A program made the translations under genes and the position numbers. The notes under the pieces are model-generated. The model did no database searches. It had not been told where the DNA came from and saw only the letters and a list, made by a program, of their open reading frames with translations. Below, in pieces: positions 44,115 through 53,678 of a DNA stretch of 64,000 bases. Each line of letters opens with the position of its first letter. Position 1 is the stretch's first letter. Origin of the DNA: Leisingera daeponensis (lineage in GTDB: Bacteria > Pseudomonadota > Alphaproteobacteria > Rhodobacterales > Rhodobacteraceae). Location of the stretch: positions 620,001 to 684,000 of the forward strand of contig NZ_JAHVJA010000002.1 in the NCBI RefSeq assembly GCF_019801465.1, given 5' to 3'.

Positions 44115-46034
44115 ATGGTTTATGCGTCACAGCCGCTGCGGAAGCTCCTGCCGACGCAGCACGAAGTTCCCCCCAATCGCGGCGGGTCAGGGGATGGGCT
44201 GCCGCCAGTCGACGGCAGCAGCATGATGAAGGCCCTGGTGCTGCGCCAGCACCAGAAAGCGGCACTGGGGCGGGTGTTGATTGCCGAAGGTTTGGCGAGC
44301 GAAGACCGGGTGCACGACACCTTGTCCCGGCAATACCGCATGCCCCGCGCCGACTTGACCGGTCAGATGGCCAATGCCCGGCTTCTGGCATGCAAACCGG
44401 CACAGTTCTGGCTGCGCCATTGCGCGTTGCCGTGGATGCAGCTTGGTCAGGCCGTCACAATTGCCATTGCCCATCCCGACCGGTTTGAGGCTCTGCAACA
44501 GGATCTTCAGGGCAGTTTCAAGCAGGTCATTCCGGTTCTGGCCAGCGAAGCGCAGATCACCGCGTTGCTGACCTCCCATTTCCGCACAGCACTCGCACGC
44601 GAGGCCAGCCGCAGCGTTGCCCCGCGTTTGAGCTGCCGCACATTGCAGCCTGCCAAAGGCCGCGTCCTGCTGAGCGCCTGCGCCTTGCCAGTAGCATATC
44701 TTTGCTGGGCTGCCCCCGCAGCGGTTTTCACCCTCCTTAGCGTGACGGCACTTTTCTCTGTGCTCCTGTTCACTGCGCTCAAGCTTTGCGGGCTCGTCTC
44801 TTTTTGGACCGCAAAGGCCCGCCGGAGCCCCGCCCCGCCTGCTGTTTTTCCGGGTGCTCCGCCTGAACAGCCAGTCATTTCAATTCTCCTGCCGCTGTAC
44901 AAGGAGGCGGAGATCAGCCGCGCTCTGCTCGTCCGCATCCGCAAGCTTCGCTACCCGCGGGCGCTGACCGATGTGATTCTGGTGCTGGAAGAGCATGACC
45001 GCATAACCCGTGCGGCCCTGGAGAACACCCGTCTGCCGCCCTGGATCCGCGTCGTCGAGGTGCCGGCCTTCGGCGGGCTGACCACCAAGCCGCGGGCGAT
45101 GAACTACGCGCTGAACTTCTGCCGCGGAAGTATAATCGGGGTGTGGGACGCCGAAGATGCACCCCAAGCGGATCAACTGGATAAGGTGGCGCAAGCTTTT
45201 TTCAGCGCAGATGAACGCACAGCCTGCTTTCAAGGGGTGCTCGACTATTACAATCCTGGCACCAACTGGATTTCGCGCTGCTTCACGCTGGAGTATGCTA
45301 GCTGGTTCCGGATCGTCCTGCTCGGGATCGCCAACCTTGGGCTTGTGGTGCCGCTGGGCGGCACCACTATGTTTGTCCGGCGCGACGTACTGGAGGAACT
45401 GGGCAGTTGGGATGCCCATAACGTGACTGAGGACGCTGACTTGGGCGTCCGCCTTTACCGGGCAGGGTACCACACGGAAATGCTGCCTAGCACCACCTTT
45501 GAAGAGGCAAACTGGCGCCCCTGGCCCTGGATAAAGCAACGCTCCCGCTGGCTGAAAGGGTTCATGCTAACCTACCTGGTGCATATGCGCCAACCGCTGC
45601 GCCTCTTGAATGAACTCGGCTGGAAACGCTTCCTGGGCTTTCAGGCTTTCTTTCTGGGAACTATCGGGCAGTTTTTCTTTGCCCCAGTTCTTTGGTCGTT
45701 CTGGCTGATAGCACTTGGCCTTCCCCATCCCACCGCAGACAGCCTGCCGCCGCTTTTGCTGACGCTTGCGGCGGCGGCGCTGGTGTTCTTTGAAGGGCTG
45801 GGGCTGGTCATCAGCATCACCGCGGCTTTTGCAGCGCAGCGGCCCTGGCTGGCGGTCTGGGCACCGGTGATGGTTCTCTACTTTCCAATGGGGGCCATCG
45901 CCGTGCTCAAAGCCGCGCACGAAATGCTCGCCCGCCCGTTTTTTTGGGACAAGACAGCGCACGGCATAATACCCGCGGCCAAGAACCGGCACCGGCTACG
46001 GAGGCTTATCCCCGTCCGCTGGCGTCCTGCTTGA
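44115..46034 (+). CDS. Membrane glycosyltransferase (GT2, cellulose-synthase-like)
   Basis: A 639-residue protein. Residues about 50-155 resemble the MshEN/GspE N-terminal domain (LGRVLIAEGLASEDRV, a nucleotide or c-di-GMP binding module in relatives). Two membrane helices (about 185-235) lead to a GT2 domain with VISILLPLYKEAEI, a DAEDAP metal motif, HNVTEDADLG and QRSRWLKG (the processive QxxRW type). Three or four more helices end it. It probably makes and exports a polysaccharide. It stands alone; no cellulose or other bcs genes are close. Confidence 0.8.
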   Translation: MVYASQPLRKLLPTQHEVPPNRGGSGDGLPPVDGSSMMKALVLRQHQKAALGRVLIAEGLASEDRVHDTLSRQYRMPRADLTGQMANARLLACKPAQFWLRHCALPWMQLGQAVTIAIAHPDRFEALQQDLQGSFKQVIPVLASEAQITALLTSHFRTALAREASRSVAPRLSCRTLQPAKGRVLLSACALPVAYLCWAAPAAVFTLLSVTALFSVLLFTALKLCGLVSFWTAKARRSPAPPAVFPGAPPEQPVISILLPLYKEAEISRALLVRIRKLRYPRALTDVILVLEEHDRITRAALENTRLPPWIRVVEVPAFGGLTTKPRAMNYALNFCRGSIIGVWDAEDAPQADQLDKVAQAFFSADERTACFQGVLDYYNPGTNWISRCFTLEYASWFRIVLLGIANLGLVVPLGGTTMFVRRDVLEELGSWDAHNVTEDADLGVRLYRAGYHTEMLPSTTFEEANWRPWPWIKQRSRWLKGFMLTYLVHMRQPLRLLNELGWKRFLGFQAFFLGTIGQFFFAPVLWSFWLIALGLPHPTADSLPPLLLTLAAAALVFFEGLGLVISITAAFAAQRPWLAVWAPVMVLYFPMGAIAVLKAAHEMLARPFFWDKTAHGIIPAAKNRHRLRRLIPVRWRPA

Positions 46035-46650
46035 GCCGGGTCATGAAGGCGATCGAGATATGTTCCTTTAGCGCCTCGCCCGCCGCAGCCTCATCCCGGC
46101 GGCTGATCGCATCGACGATCCCTTTGTGCTCGGACTGGGCAATCTCGCTGCGGCCCTCGGCAGCCAGCGACGTTGTCGCCATCAGCGCCATAGTCCGGTG
46201 CACAAGATCCAGCTGCTGCACCAGGTAACGGTTGTGCGAGGCCAAGTGGATCTGCTCATGAAAGCGGCGATTGGCCTTGGACAGCGCAGCCGGATCGCCG
46301 ATCAGCTTGTCGTCAGCCTCGACCATCTCCTTCAGAACCTTGATCTCTTCCTCGGTGGCATGGCGCGCCGCCAGCCGCGCTGCCAACCCCTCCAGCTCGC
46401 GCCGCACCACATAAAGCTCGGCCATCTGGTTGTGATCCAGCGAGGCCACAATCAAAGACCGCCCATCTCGCTCCAGCAGTGATTGGGTTTCCAGCCGCTG
46501 CAACGCTTCGCGGATCGGAGTGCGCGATACGCCAAAGCGTTCCGCCAGATCGCTTTCCACCAGCCGGTCGCCCGGTTTGTAGATCCCGGAATCGATTGCC
46601 TCAAGGATCAGCGCATAGGCATCTTTCTGGTTGCTGCGGCTCTGGCTCAT
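46006..46650 (-). CDS. GntR-family transcriptional regulator (FadR/FCD type)
   Basis: A 214-residue regulator: winged helix-turn-helix (about 8-70, with DLAERFGVSRTPIREALQRL) and FCD ligand domain (about 80-205). Its 3' end overlaps the end of the convergent glycosyltransferase by 29 bases. ATG at 46650 fits the family; the frame is open slightly further. Its target is not visible; the neighbours on the far side are the HAD nucleotidase and a small membrane protein. Confidence 0.85.
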   Translation of the reverse strand: MSQSRSNQKDAYALILEAIDSGIYKPGDRLVESDLAERFGVSRTPIREALQRLETQSLLERDGRSLIVASLDHNQMAELYVVRRELEGLAARLAARHATEEEIKVLKEMVEADDKLIGDPAALSKANRRFHEQIHLASHNRYLVQQLDLVHRTMALMATTSLAAEGRSEIAQSEHKGIVDAISRRDEAAAGEALKEHISIAFMTRLKQDASGRG

Positions 46651-46792
46651 GGTCGTTCCTGTCTGTTCCGATCCGACAATCTCTACAGCGCGGCGGTCAG
46701 CAATCAACCCTGATGGCGCCAAAGTGCTGAAAACCCGCAGGCAAAATGCGCTTTTGATTGCAAATCCGGCCGCACCGCCCTACTCCGTCGGC

Positions 46793-47437
46793 ATGCCCAA
46801 ACAATCCTTTTCCCACGTCCGCCAATGGGTGTTCGATCTGGACAACACCCTCTATCACCCGTCTGCGCGGCTGTTTGACCAGATAGAGGTCAAGATGACC
46901 GCCTATGTGATGGACGCGCTCAAGGTGGACAAGGCGGAGGCCGACCGCCTGCGCAGCCACTACTGGCGCGAGCATGGCACCACTCTAGCCGGGCTGATGC
47001 GGGAACACGATCTGGACCCTGATCCCTATCTGGTCGCGGTGCATGACATCTCGATGGACCACCTGGAGGAAGACGCGCCGCTGGCGGCTGCAATCAGCAA
47101 CTTGCCGGGCAAGAAGATCGTCTATACCAACGGCTCTGCCCCCTATGCCGAACGGGTGCTGGCCGCCCGCGGGCTGTCCGGACTGTTCGATGAGGTCTTC
47201 GGCGTCGAACACGCGGACTACCACCCCAAGCCCGAACGCCGCGCCTTCAACCGGGTGTTTGCCCGCGCCGGAATCGCCCCGCAGCAGGCCGCCATGTTCG
47301 AGGATGACCCGCGCAATCTAACCGCCCCGCATGAGATGGGCATGCGCACCGTGCATGTAGCGCCGGAGCCGGTCAAGGCCGCACATATCCATCATCATTC
47401 AGATGATCTGGCAGGCTTCCTGGCCGCTCTGACCTGA
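46793..47437 (+). CDS. Pyrimidine 5'-nucleotidase (HAD superfamily)
   Basis: A 214-residue HAD hydrolase. The nucleophile motif FDLDNTLYHP lies at about 14-23, motif II is VYTNGSA, motif III K in HPKPERRAF and motif IV FEDDPRNL. The layout and length fit the pyrimidine 5'-nucleotidase family (Sdt1/YjjG-like) that dephosphorylates UMP and CMP or damaged pyrimidine nucleotides. Divergent from the GntR gene, with which it shares a 140-base control region. Confidence 0.85.
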   Translation: MPKQSFSHVRQWVFDLDNTLYHPSARLFDQIEVKMTAYVMDALKVDKAEADRLRSHYWREHGTTLAGLMREHDLDPDPYLVAVHDISMDHLEEDAPLAAAISNLPGKKIVYTNGSAPYAERVLAARGLSGLFDEVFGVEHADYHPKPERRAFNRVFARAGIAPQQAAMFEDDPRNLTAPHEMGMRTVHVAPEPVKAAHIHHHSDDLAGFLAALT

Positions 47438-47600
47438 TACCTGCGCAGGTCCGGCGGCGCTATTCATCCGTCAATTGCCGCATCGCGGAATGTGTGCCTG
47501 GGCATTCCGGCAAGTTTCTGCAACTGCGGCAAAATACACCTGTTTGCAGCATCTTTTCCTCCCTATATGCGCCGCGAACCCAAACGCAGGAGACCACCCG

Positions 47601-47849
47601 ATGAGCGCATATACCCTCCCCGCCCAACTGACCCTGTGGCAGCGCATCTTGTTTGCCGTGCCGCTGCTGGGACGGATGATCAAAGAGGTCGCCTATGGCC
47701 CGGAGGAAAACATCTGGTACGCCCTGGCAACCTTTGTCAGCCTGTGGGGCTGCGCGATCATGCTGTTCGGCATCCCCGGCCTCTACATCCCGGCAGTGTG
47801 CATGGTGCCGGTGGTCTTCCTGGTGCTGATCTCCATCACCCGCGGCTAA
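47601..47849 (+). CDS. Small inner-membrane protein (82 aa)
   Basis: Starts MSAYTLPAQLTLWQRI. Two hydrophobic segments (about 38-58 and 60-80) end just before the stop, so both ends are on the same side. No family recognised. It is preceded by AGGAGA nine bases upstream of ATG, a good ribosome binding site, which supports expression. Confidence 0.6.
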   Translation: MSAYTLPAQLTLWQRILFAVPLLGRMIKEVAYGPEENIWYALATFVSLWGCAIMLFGIPGLYIPAVCMVPVVFLVLISITRG

Positions 47850-47927
47850 TTCCCCGCGCGGCAGGTTGCTGCTTGTCTTCCCCCTCCGTCAGGGCCTATT
47901 TCAGGGCAACAACGGAGGGCTGAGACC

Positions 47928-49124
47928 ATGGCCGAGACCTGCGACATCCTGATTTCCGGCGGCGGCATTGCGGGACTGACCGCAGCCGCCGCTTTTGCCT
48001 CCAGCGGGTTCAGCGTGATCTGCGCCGACCCGGCCCCGCCAGTGACAGAACGCGACGCCGAAGGCGCTGACCTGCGCACCACCGCCTTTCTGCAGCCAGC
48101 CCAAGCGCTGCTGGAGCAATGCGGGATCTGGGCCCGGCTGGCGGGCCACGCCGCCCCCTTGCAAATCATGCGCATCGTCGATGCCGGCGGCGCCCGGCCC
48201 GAGCCGCGGGTGGTCAAGGACTTCAACGCCGCCGATATCTCCGACCAGCCCTTTGGGTGGAACCTGCCCAACTGGCTCCTGCGGCGCGAGTTGATTGCCC
48301 GGCTTGCGGAGCTGCCGAACGTGGATATGCGCTTTGGCACCGGCACTACGGGCCTCTTCACCCGCACCGATGAGGCGCGCGTCAGCCTCAGCGACGGCAG
48401 CCAGGTGACGGCCAAGCTGGTGGTGGCCTGCGACGGCCGCAACTCCCCGATGCGCGAGGCCGCGGGCATTCCGGTGAAAACCACCCGTTACGGGCAAAAG
48501 GCGCTGGCCTTTGCCGTCACCCACCCGGTGCCTCACGAAAACGTCTCGACCGAGATCCACCGCTCCGGCGGCCCGTTCACCCTGGTGCCGCTGCCCGATT
48601 ACCAGGGCCAGCCGTCCTCCGCGATTGTCTGGATGGAACGCGGTCCGCGCGCGCAGGAACTGCTTAACCTGAAGCCTGCCGCCTTTGAGGCCGCGATGAC
48701 CAAACGCAGCTGCGGGTTGTTCGGCGATCTGAAACTGGCGTCGCGCCGCACCATCTGGCCGATCATCAGCCAGTCGGCAGAGCGGCTGAACGGCGAGCGT
48801 CTGGCGCTGATGGCCGAAGCCGCCCATGTGGTGCCGCCGATTGGCGCACAAGGCCTTAACATGTCCTTGGGCGATCTGCGCAGCCTGCTGGAGCTGGCCG
48901 AGGCCCGCCCCGAATCCTTAGGTGATGCCCAGATGCTGGCCGCCTACCACAAGGCCCGCCACAATGAAATCCTGCTGCGGGTAAAGGGCATCGACCTCCT
49001 GAACCGCACCTCGATGCTGGCGCCGCGCCCCTTGCGTGATCTGCGCGCCTTTGGCCTCAACGCGCTTTACTCGCTGGCACCGGTGCGCAAGACGCTGATG
49101 CAGATGGGGCTGGGGGTTAAGTAA
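47928..49124 (+). CDS. UbiH/UbiF-family FAD-dependent hydroxylase
   Basis: A 398-residue flavoprotein monooxygenase. The dinucleotide-binding motif SGGGIAGLTAA is near residue 10, the DG motif reads VVACDGRNS, and the second FAD motif is LMAEAAHVVPPIGAQGLNMS. These enzymes hydroxylate the ubiquinone ring (C5, C6 or C1). Which position is not decidable from sequence alone. Single gene, followed by a hairpin and the recurrent 3' element. Confidence 0.85.
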   Translation: MAETCDILISGGGIAGLTAAAAFASSGFSVICADPAPPVTERDAEGADLRTTAFLQPAQALLEQCGIWARLAGHAAPLQIMRIVDAGGARPEPRVVKDFNAADISDQPFGWNLPNWLLRRELIARLAELPNVDMRFGTGTTGLFTRTDEARVSLSDGSQVTAKLVVACDGRNSPMREAAGIPVKTTRYGQKALAFAVTHPVPHENVSTEIHRSGGPFTLVPLPDYQGQPSSAIVWMERGPRAQELLNLKPAAFEAAMTKRSCGLFGDLKLASRRTIWPIISQSAERLNGERLALMAEAAHVVPPIGAQGLNMSLGDLRSLLELAEARPESLGDAQMLAAYHKARHNEILLRVKGIDLLNRTSMLAPRPLRDLRAFGLNALYSLAPVRKTLMQMGLGVK

Positions 49125-49129
49125 AGTAC

Positions 49130-49186
49130 GCGGCTTTCCTGATGGAAAGCCGCTGCCTCCGGCGGGAGTATTTTTAGAAAGATGAA
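49130..49186. terminator. Hairpin with the recurrent CCTCCGGCGGGAG 3' element
   Basis: Arms GCGGCTTTCC and inverse with a 4-base loop, then TGCCTCCGGCGGGAGTATTT and an A-rich tail. The same combination, somewhat altered, lies between glyS and ppdK. It separates the convergent ubiH-like and aminotransferase genes. Confidence 0.65.
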
Positions 49187-49198
49187 ACGCCGGTGCGT

Positions 49199-50323
49199 TT
49201 ACAGCACTTGGTCCAAGACCGTCTTCAGCCGCGCCAGGGTGGCATCCACATCATAGAGCTTGTCGAGGCCGAACAGGCCCAGGCGGAAGGTACGGAAATC
49301 GGCGGGTTCGTCGCACTGCAGCGGCACGCCCGCGGCGATCTGGGTGCCCAGCGCCAGGAACTTCTTGCCGTTCTGCACATCCGGGTCGCTGGTGTAGCTC
49401 ACCACCACACCTGGCGCGCCGAAGCCATCCGCGGCAACCGAGGTGATGCCCTTTTCCTTCAGCATCGCGCGCACGCCGTTGCCCAGCGCCCATTGCGCAT
49501 CCCGCAGCTTCTCGAAACCGTATTCCTTGGTTTCCAGCATGGTGTCTCGGAACGCCTTCAGCGCATCGGTCGGCATGGTGGCGTGATAGGCGTGGCCGCC
49601 ATCCTCATAGGCCTTCATGATGGTGCGCCATTGCTTAAGGTTGATGGCAAAGCTGTCCGAAGTGGTTTCCTCCAGCCGCGCCAGCCCTTTCTCCGAGAAC
49701 ATCACAAGACCGGCTGACGGCGAGGCGCTCCAGCCCTTCTGCGGTGCCGAGATCAGCACATCGACGCCGGTGGCCTTCATGTCGACCCAGGCGCAGCCAG
49801 AGGCGATGCAGTCCAGCACCATCAGCGCGCCGACCTCATGCGCGGCGGCGGCCATCGCGGTCACATAGTCGTCCGGCAAAATCACCCCGGCGGCGGTTTC
49901 CACATGCGGTGCAAAGACGATGTCCGGCTTCTGCTCCTTGATCGCGGCGACAACCTCGGCAATCGGTGCGGGTTCGAACGGAGAGGCAGATTCATTGCCG
50001 GTGCAGCGCGCTTTCATCACGGTCGAGGACGCGGTGAAGCCGCCCGCCTCGAAAATCTGGCTCCAGCGGTAGGAGAACCAGCCGTTGCGGACCACCAGCG
50101 CATTGGACCCGCGGGCAAACTGGCGCGCCACCGCCTCCATCGCATAAGTCCCGCCGCCGGGCACCAGCGCCACGGCTTCAGCGTTATAGACCTCTTTCAG
50201 CATCGCGTTGATGTCCAGCATCACCTGCTGGAAGGTCTTGGACATGTGGTTGAGCGAGCGGTCGGTGAAAACCACCGAGAATTCATCCAGACCCTGCGGG
50301 TCCACGGTGTCGAGCAGTGCCAT
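49199..50323 (-). CDS. Class V aminotransferase (alanine/serine-glyoxylate type)
   Basis: A 374-residue fold-type I PLP enzyme. The Schiff-base lysine is in SAPQKGWS; LVPGGGTYAMEAV is the phosphate-binding glycine region. The short N-terminus and HVETAAGVILP match alanine-glyoxylate and serine-glyoxylate aminotransferases. Roseobacters use such enzymes in the serine cycle or for 2-aminoethylphosphonate- or taurine-related compounds; which one is open. The gene has its own leader (200 bases) and lies upstream of no clear partner. Confidence 0.85.
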   Translation of the reverse strand: MALLDTVDPQGLDEFSVVFTDRSLNHMSKTFQQVMLDINAMLKEVYNAEAVALVPGGGTYAMEAVARQFARGSNALVVRNGWFSYRWSQIFEAGGFTASSTVMKARCTGNESASPFEPAPIAEVVAAIKEQKPDIVFAPHVETAAGVILPDDYVTAMAAAAHEVGALMVLDCIASGCAWVDMKATGVDVLISAPQKGWSASPSAGLVMFSEKGLARLEETTSDSFAINLKQWRTIMKAYEDGGHAYHATMPTDALKAFRDTMLETKEYGFEKLRDAQWALGNGVRAMLKEKGITSVAADGFGAPGVVVSYTSDPDVQNGKKFLALGTQIAAGVPLQCDEPADFRTFRLGLFGLDKLYDVDATLARLKTVLDQVL

Positions 50324-50522
50324 CTGGGCCTCCCTTGTTGTATTCCTTTACAAACGGCTAGCCGGCGCCGCAGGCTTTGGCAAAGCCTACAATGGCATAC
50401 AGCACCGCCGCCGTTCTCCGAAGGGGATACTGGCGAAACGGACGGGAAAAGACAGCCCAAGCACGACAGAAAACACCCGTATTTGCGCCAAGCCGGTTTC
50501 GCAGCGGCAAAAAAGTTCGGCC

Positions 50523-50981
50523 TCAGCCCAGCGGCCCCGGCCGCCGCTCCTCGCTCAGCAGCACATTGGCCTCGACATTCCCCACCCCCGGCAGCGTCAT
50601 CACCCGGCGCCGCAGCACGCGCTCAAAGTCCGAAATGTCCCGCGCCGTGACCCGCAGGCGGTAATCGTACATGCCCAGCACATGCTCCACCGTCTGCACT
50701 TCGGGGATGGCAGAGACCGCGCGTTCAAAGTCCTCCAACGAGACCCGCCCCTTGGTGGCCAGCTTCACCCCCAGAAAGACGGTGACGCCAAACCCCAGCT
50801 TTTCCTTGTCCAGTTCCAGCCTGCGGCCCGCGATGATGCCCGTCTCCTGCAGCCGCTTGATCCGCCGCCATGTGGCAGGCTGGCTGAGGCCCAGCTGCCG
50901 CCCTAAGGCGCCTGCCGACAAGGTCGCATCCTCCGACAGCGCCCGCAGGATGGCAAAATCCAGATCATCCAGCGCACTCAT
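50523..50981 (-). CDS. Lrp/AsnC-family transcriptional regulator, copy 2
   Basis: A 152-residue regulator: helix-turn-helix (about 20-60: LGRQLGLSQPATWRRI) and an RAM/AsnC ligand domain (from about 70, with VTVFLGVKL). Its ATG overlaps the stop of the upstream paralogue (ATGA), so both are made together and may form mixed octamers. Confidence 0.88.
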   Translation of the reverse strand: MSALDDLDFAILRALSEDATLSAGALGRQLGLSQPATWRRIKRLQETGIIAGRRLELDKEKLGFGVTVFLGVKLATKGRVSLEDFERAVSAIPEVQTVEHVLGMYDYRLRVTARDISDFERVLRRRVMTLPGVGNVEANVLLSEERRPGPLG

Positions 50982-51433
50982 ACCGGCAGCACCTCATCCG
51001 ATTTGATCCGCGCCACATGCATCAGCGCCTCGATATCGGTGATATGCGGGAGGTTCAAAATGGCTGCGCGGTAGATCTGCTGGTAATGTGGCATGTCCCG
51101 CGCAATCACCGAAAGCCGTACATCGACCTGGCCCAGAAAGGTCTGAATCTCGATCACCTCGGCAATGCCGCGGGCGGCCTCGATGAACTCGTCAAAGGCG
51201 CGCGGATTGGTCTTGTCCAGCGTCACCCGCAGCGACACCTCAACCTCATACCCCAGGGCCCGCCAGTCGACCACCGCCCGCTGGCCCAGGATCACGCGCG
51301 CCTCGCGCAGCTTCTCCAGCCGCCGCGAAAGCCGCGAAGCCGAAAGGCCCAGCCGTTCGGCCAAATCCGGAATCGATTGCTCCGGGTCGCTTTGCATATA
51401 GCGCAGAATGCGCCTGTCGAGATCATCAAGCAT
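50978..51433 (-). CDS. Lrp/AsnC-family transcriptional regulator, copy 1
   Basis: A 151-residue paralogue of the next gene: helix-turn-helix (about 15-58: LAERLGLSASRLSRRLEKL) and an AsnC ligand domain (VEVSLRVTL onwards). It is divergent from ilvC across 130 bases, so it could regulate branched-chain amino acid synthesis, although the site was not identified. Confidence 0.88.
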   Translation of the reverse strand: MLDDLDRRILRYMQSDPEQSIPDLAERLGLSASRLSRRLEKLREARVILGQRAVVDWRALGYEVEVSLRVTLDKTNPRAFDEFIEAARGIAEVIEIQTFLGQVDVRLSVIARDMPHYQQIYRAAILNLPHITDIEALMHVARIKSDEVLPV

Positions 51434-51532
51434 GATTTCATCACTATCAGGCCAAATGACGAATGACTACTGCAAAGAAACTGTAAAATTCATGCACAAC
51501 AGCAATCGCCTTCCCCGCCCGCATGCCTATGA

Positions 51533-52588
<1,056 letters not shown>

Positions 52589-52624
52589 GGCGCCCGCGGA
52601 ACCCTCCGCTGACCTTACCTCTGC

Positions 52625-52653
52625 AGGGCGCTCCATTTTGGGGCGCCCTTTTT
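52625..52653 (+). terminator. Terminator after ilvC
   Basis: Arms AGGGCGC and GCGCCCT with an 11-base loop and five Ts. Confidence 0.9.
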
Positions 52654-52677
52654 CATTTATTTTATTGAGGTTATCCG

Positions 52678-53586
52678 ATGCCAGACTCCCCCGGCGCCGC
52701 CAATTGGGCCAAGCTTCTGTTCCTCGGCGTGATCTGGGGCGCCTCCTTCATGGCGGTGTCGCTGGCGCTGCGGGGCTTCCCGCCGATGACCATCGCCGCG
52801 CTCAGGATTTCGATCGGCGCGGTTTGCCTGCTGGCCGTCGTCTATGCGATGGGCATCGGCCTGCCCTCGCTCCGCACGCGTGACGGCCGCGTCATCTGGG
52901 CCTGCGCCATTGGCATGGGGTTCTTTACCAACGCCCTGCCCTTCACCCTGCTCAGCTGGGGGCAGACCTACGTGGCCAGCGGCTTTGCCGGGGTCTGCAT
53001 GGCGGTGGTGCCGCTGTTTGTGCTGCCGCTGGCGCATGTGCTGGTCCCGGGCGAGCATATGACCCTGCGCCGCACCATCAGCTTTCTGATCGGATTTGCC
53101 GGCGTGGTCGTGCTGATCGGGCTGGATGCCTTCCGCTCCGCTGGAACCGACTTTGAATCGCTCGCGCGCCTCGCCTGCCTTGGCGCCTCGCTGTGCTACG
53201 CCATCGGCTCGATCATCACCCGGCTCTGCCCGCAGGTGAACATGCTGTCGCTATCTGCCGCAGCCCTCCTGTGCGGAGCCGCCATGATGACCCCCGCCGC
53301 GCTTTGGGCTGAGGGCGTGCCGGACTTGCCCGCCGCCCTGCCGCTTGGTGCCGTCTTATACCTTGGCCTCTTGCCAACCGCCCTCGCCCAGGTGCTGCTG
53401 GTGCAGGTTGCCCGCAGCGCAGGCCCGGCATTCCTGTCCACTGTGAACTACCAGGTGCCGGTCTGGTCGGTGATCTTCGGTGCCGCCCTCTTGGGCGAAA
53501 CCCTGCCGCCGCAGCTGTTTGCCGCGCTGGCGCTGATCCTCGGCGGCCTCCTGCTCAGCCGCAGCCGCCGCCCGCGCGTGGCGTGA
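52678..53586 (+). CDS. EamA/DMT-family transporter 1
   Basis: A 302-residue, two-domain drug/metabolite transporter with about ten helices. The first EamA domain begins LLFLGVIWGASFMAVSLAL, the second near ALLCGAAMMTP. PVWSVIFGAALLGE is the conserved loop of the family. Typically an exporter of amino acids or metabolites. Very similar in sequence order to the gene 93 bases downstream, so a recent tandem duplication is likely. Confidence 0.88.
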   Translation: MPDSPGAANWAKLLFLGVIWGASFMAVSLALRGFPPMTIAALRISIGAVCLLAVVYAMGIGLPSLRTRDGRVIWACAIGMGFFTNALPFTLLSWGQTYVASGFAGVCMAVVPLFVLPLAHVLVPGEHMTLRRTISFLIGFAGVVVLIGLDAFRSAGTDFESLARLACLGASLCYAIGSIITRLCPQVNMLSLSAAALLCGAAMMTPAALWAEGVPDLPAALPLGAVLYLGLLPTALAQVLLVQVARSAGPAFLSTVNYQVPVWSVIFGAALLGETLPPQLFAALALILGGLLLSRSRRPRVA

Positions 53587-53625
53587 AGCGCAAACCGTTC
53601 GATAGATAACAAAGCAATTGCCATT

Positions 53626-53648
53626 GACCCCGCCTGCCCGGCGGGGTC
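53626..53648 (+). terminator. Hairpin between the two EamA genes
   Basis: Arms GACCCCGC and GCGGGGTC with a 7-base loop and a short, weak T stretch. Confidence 0.6.
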
Positions 53649-53678
53649 TTGTCGCGCGGAAACCGGCACGAGGGACCC

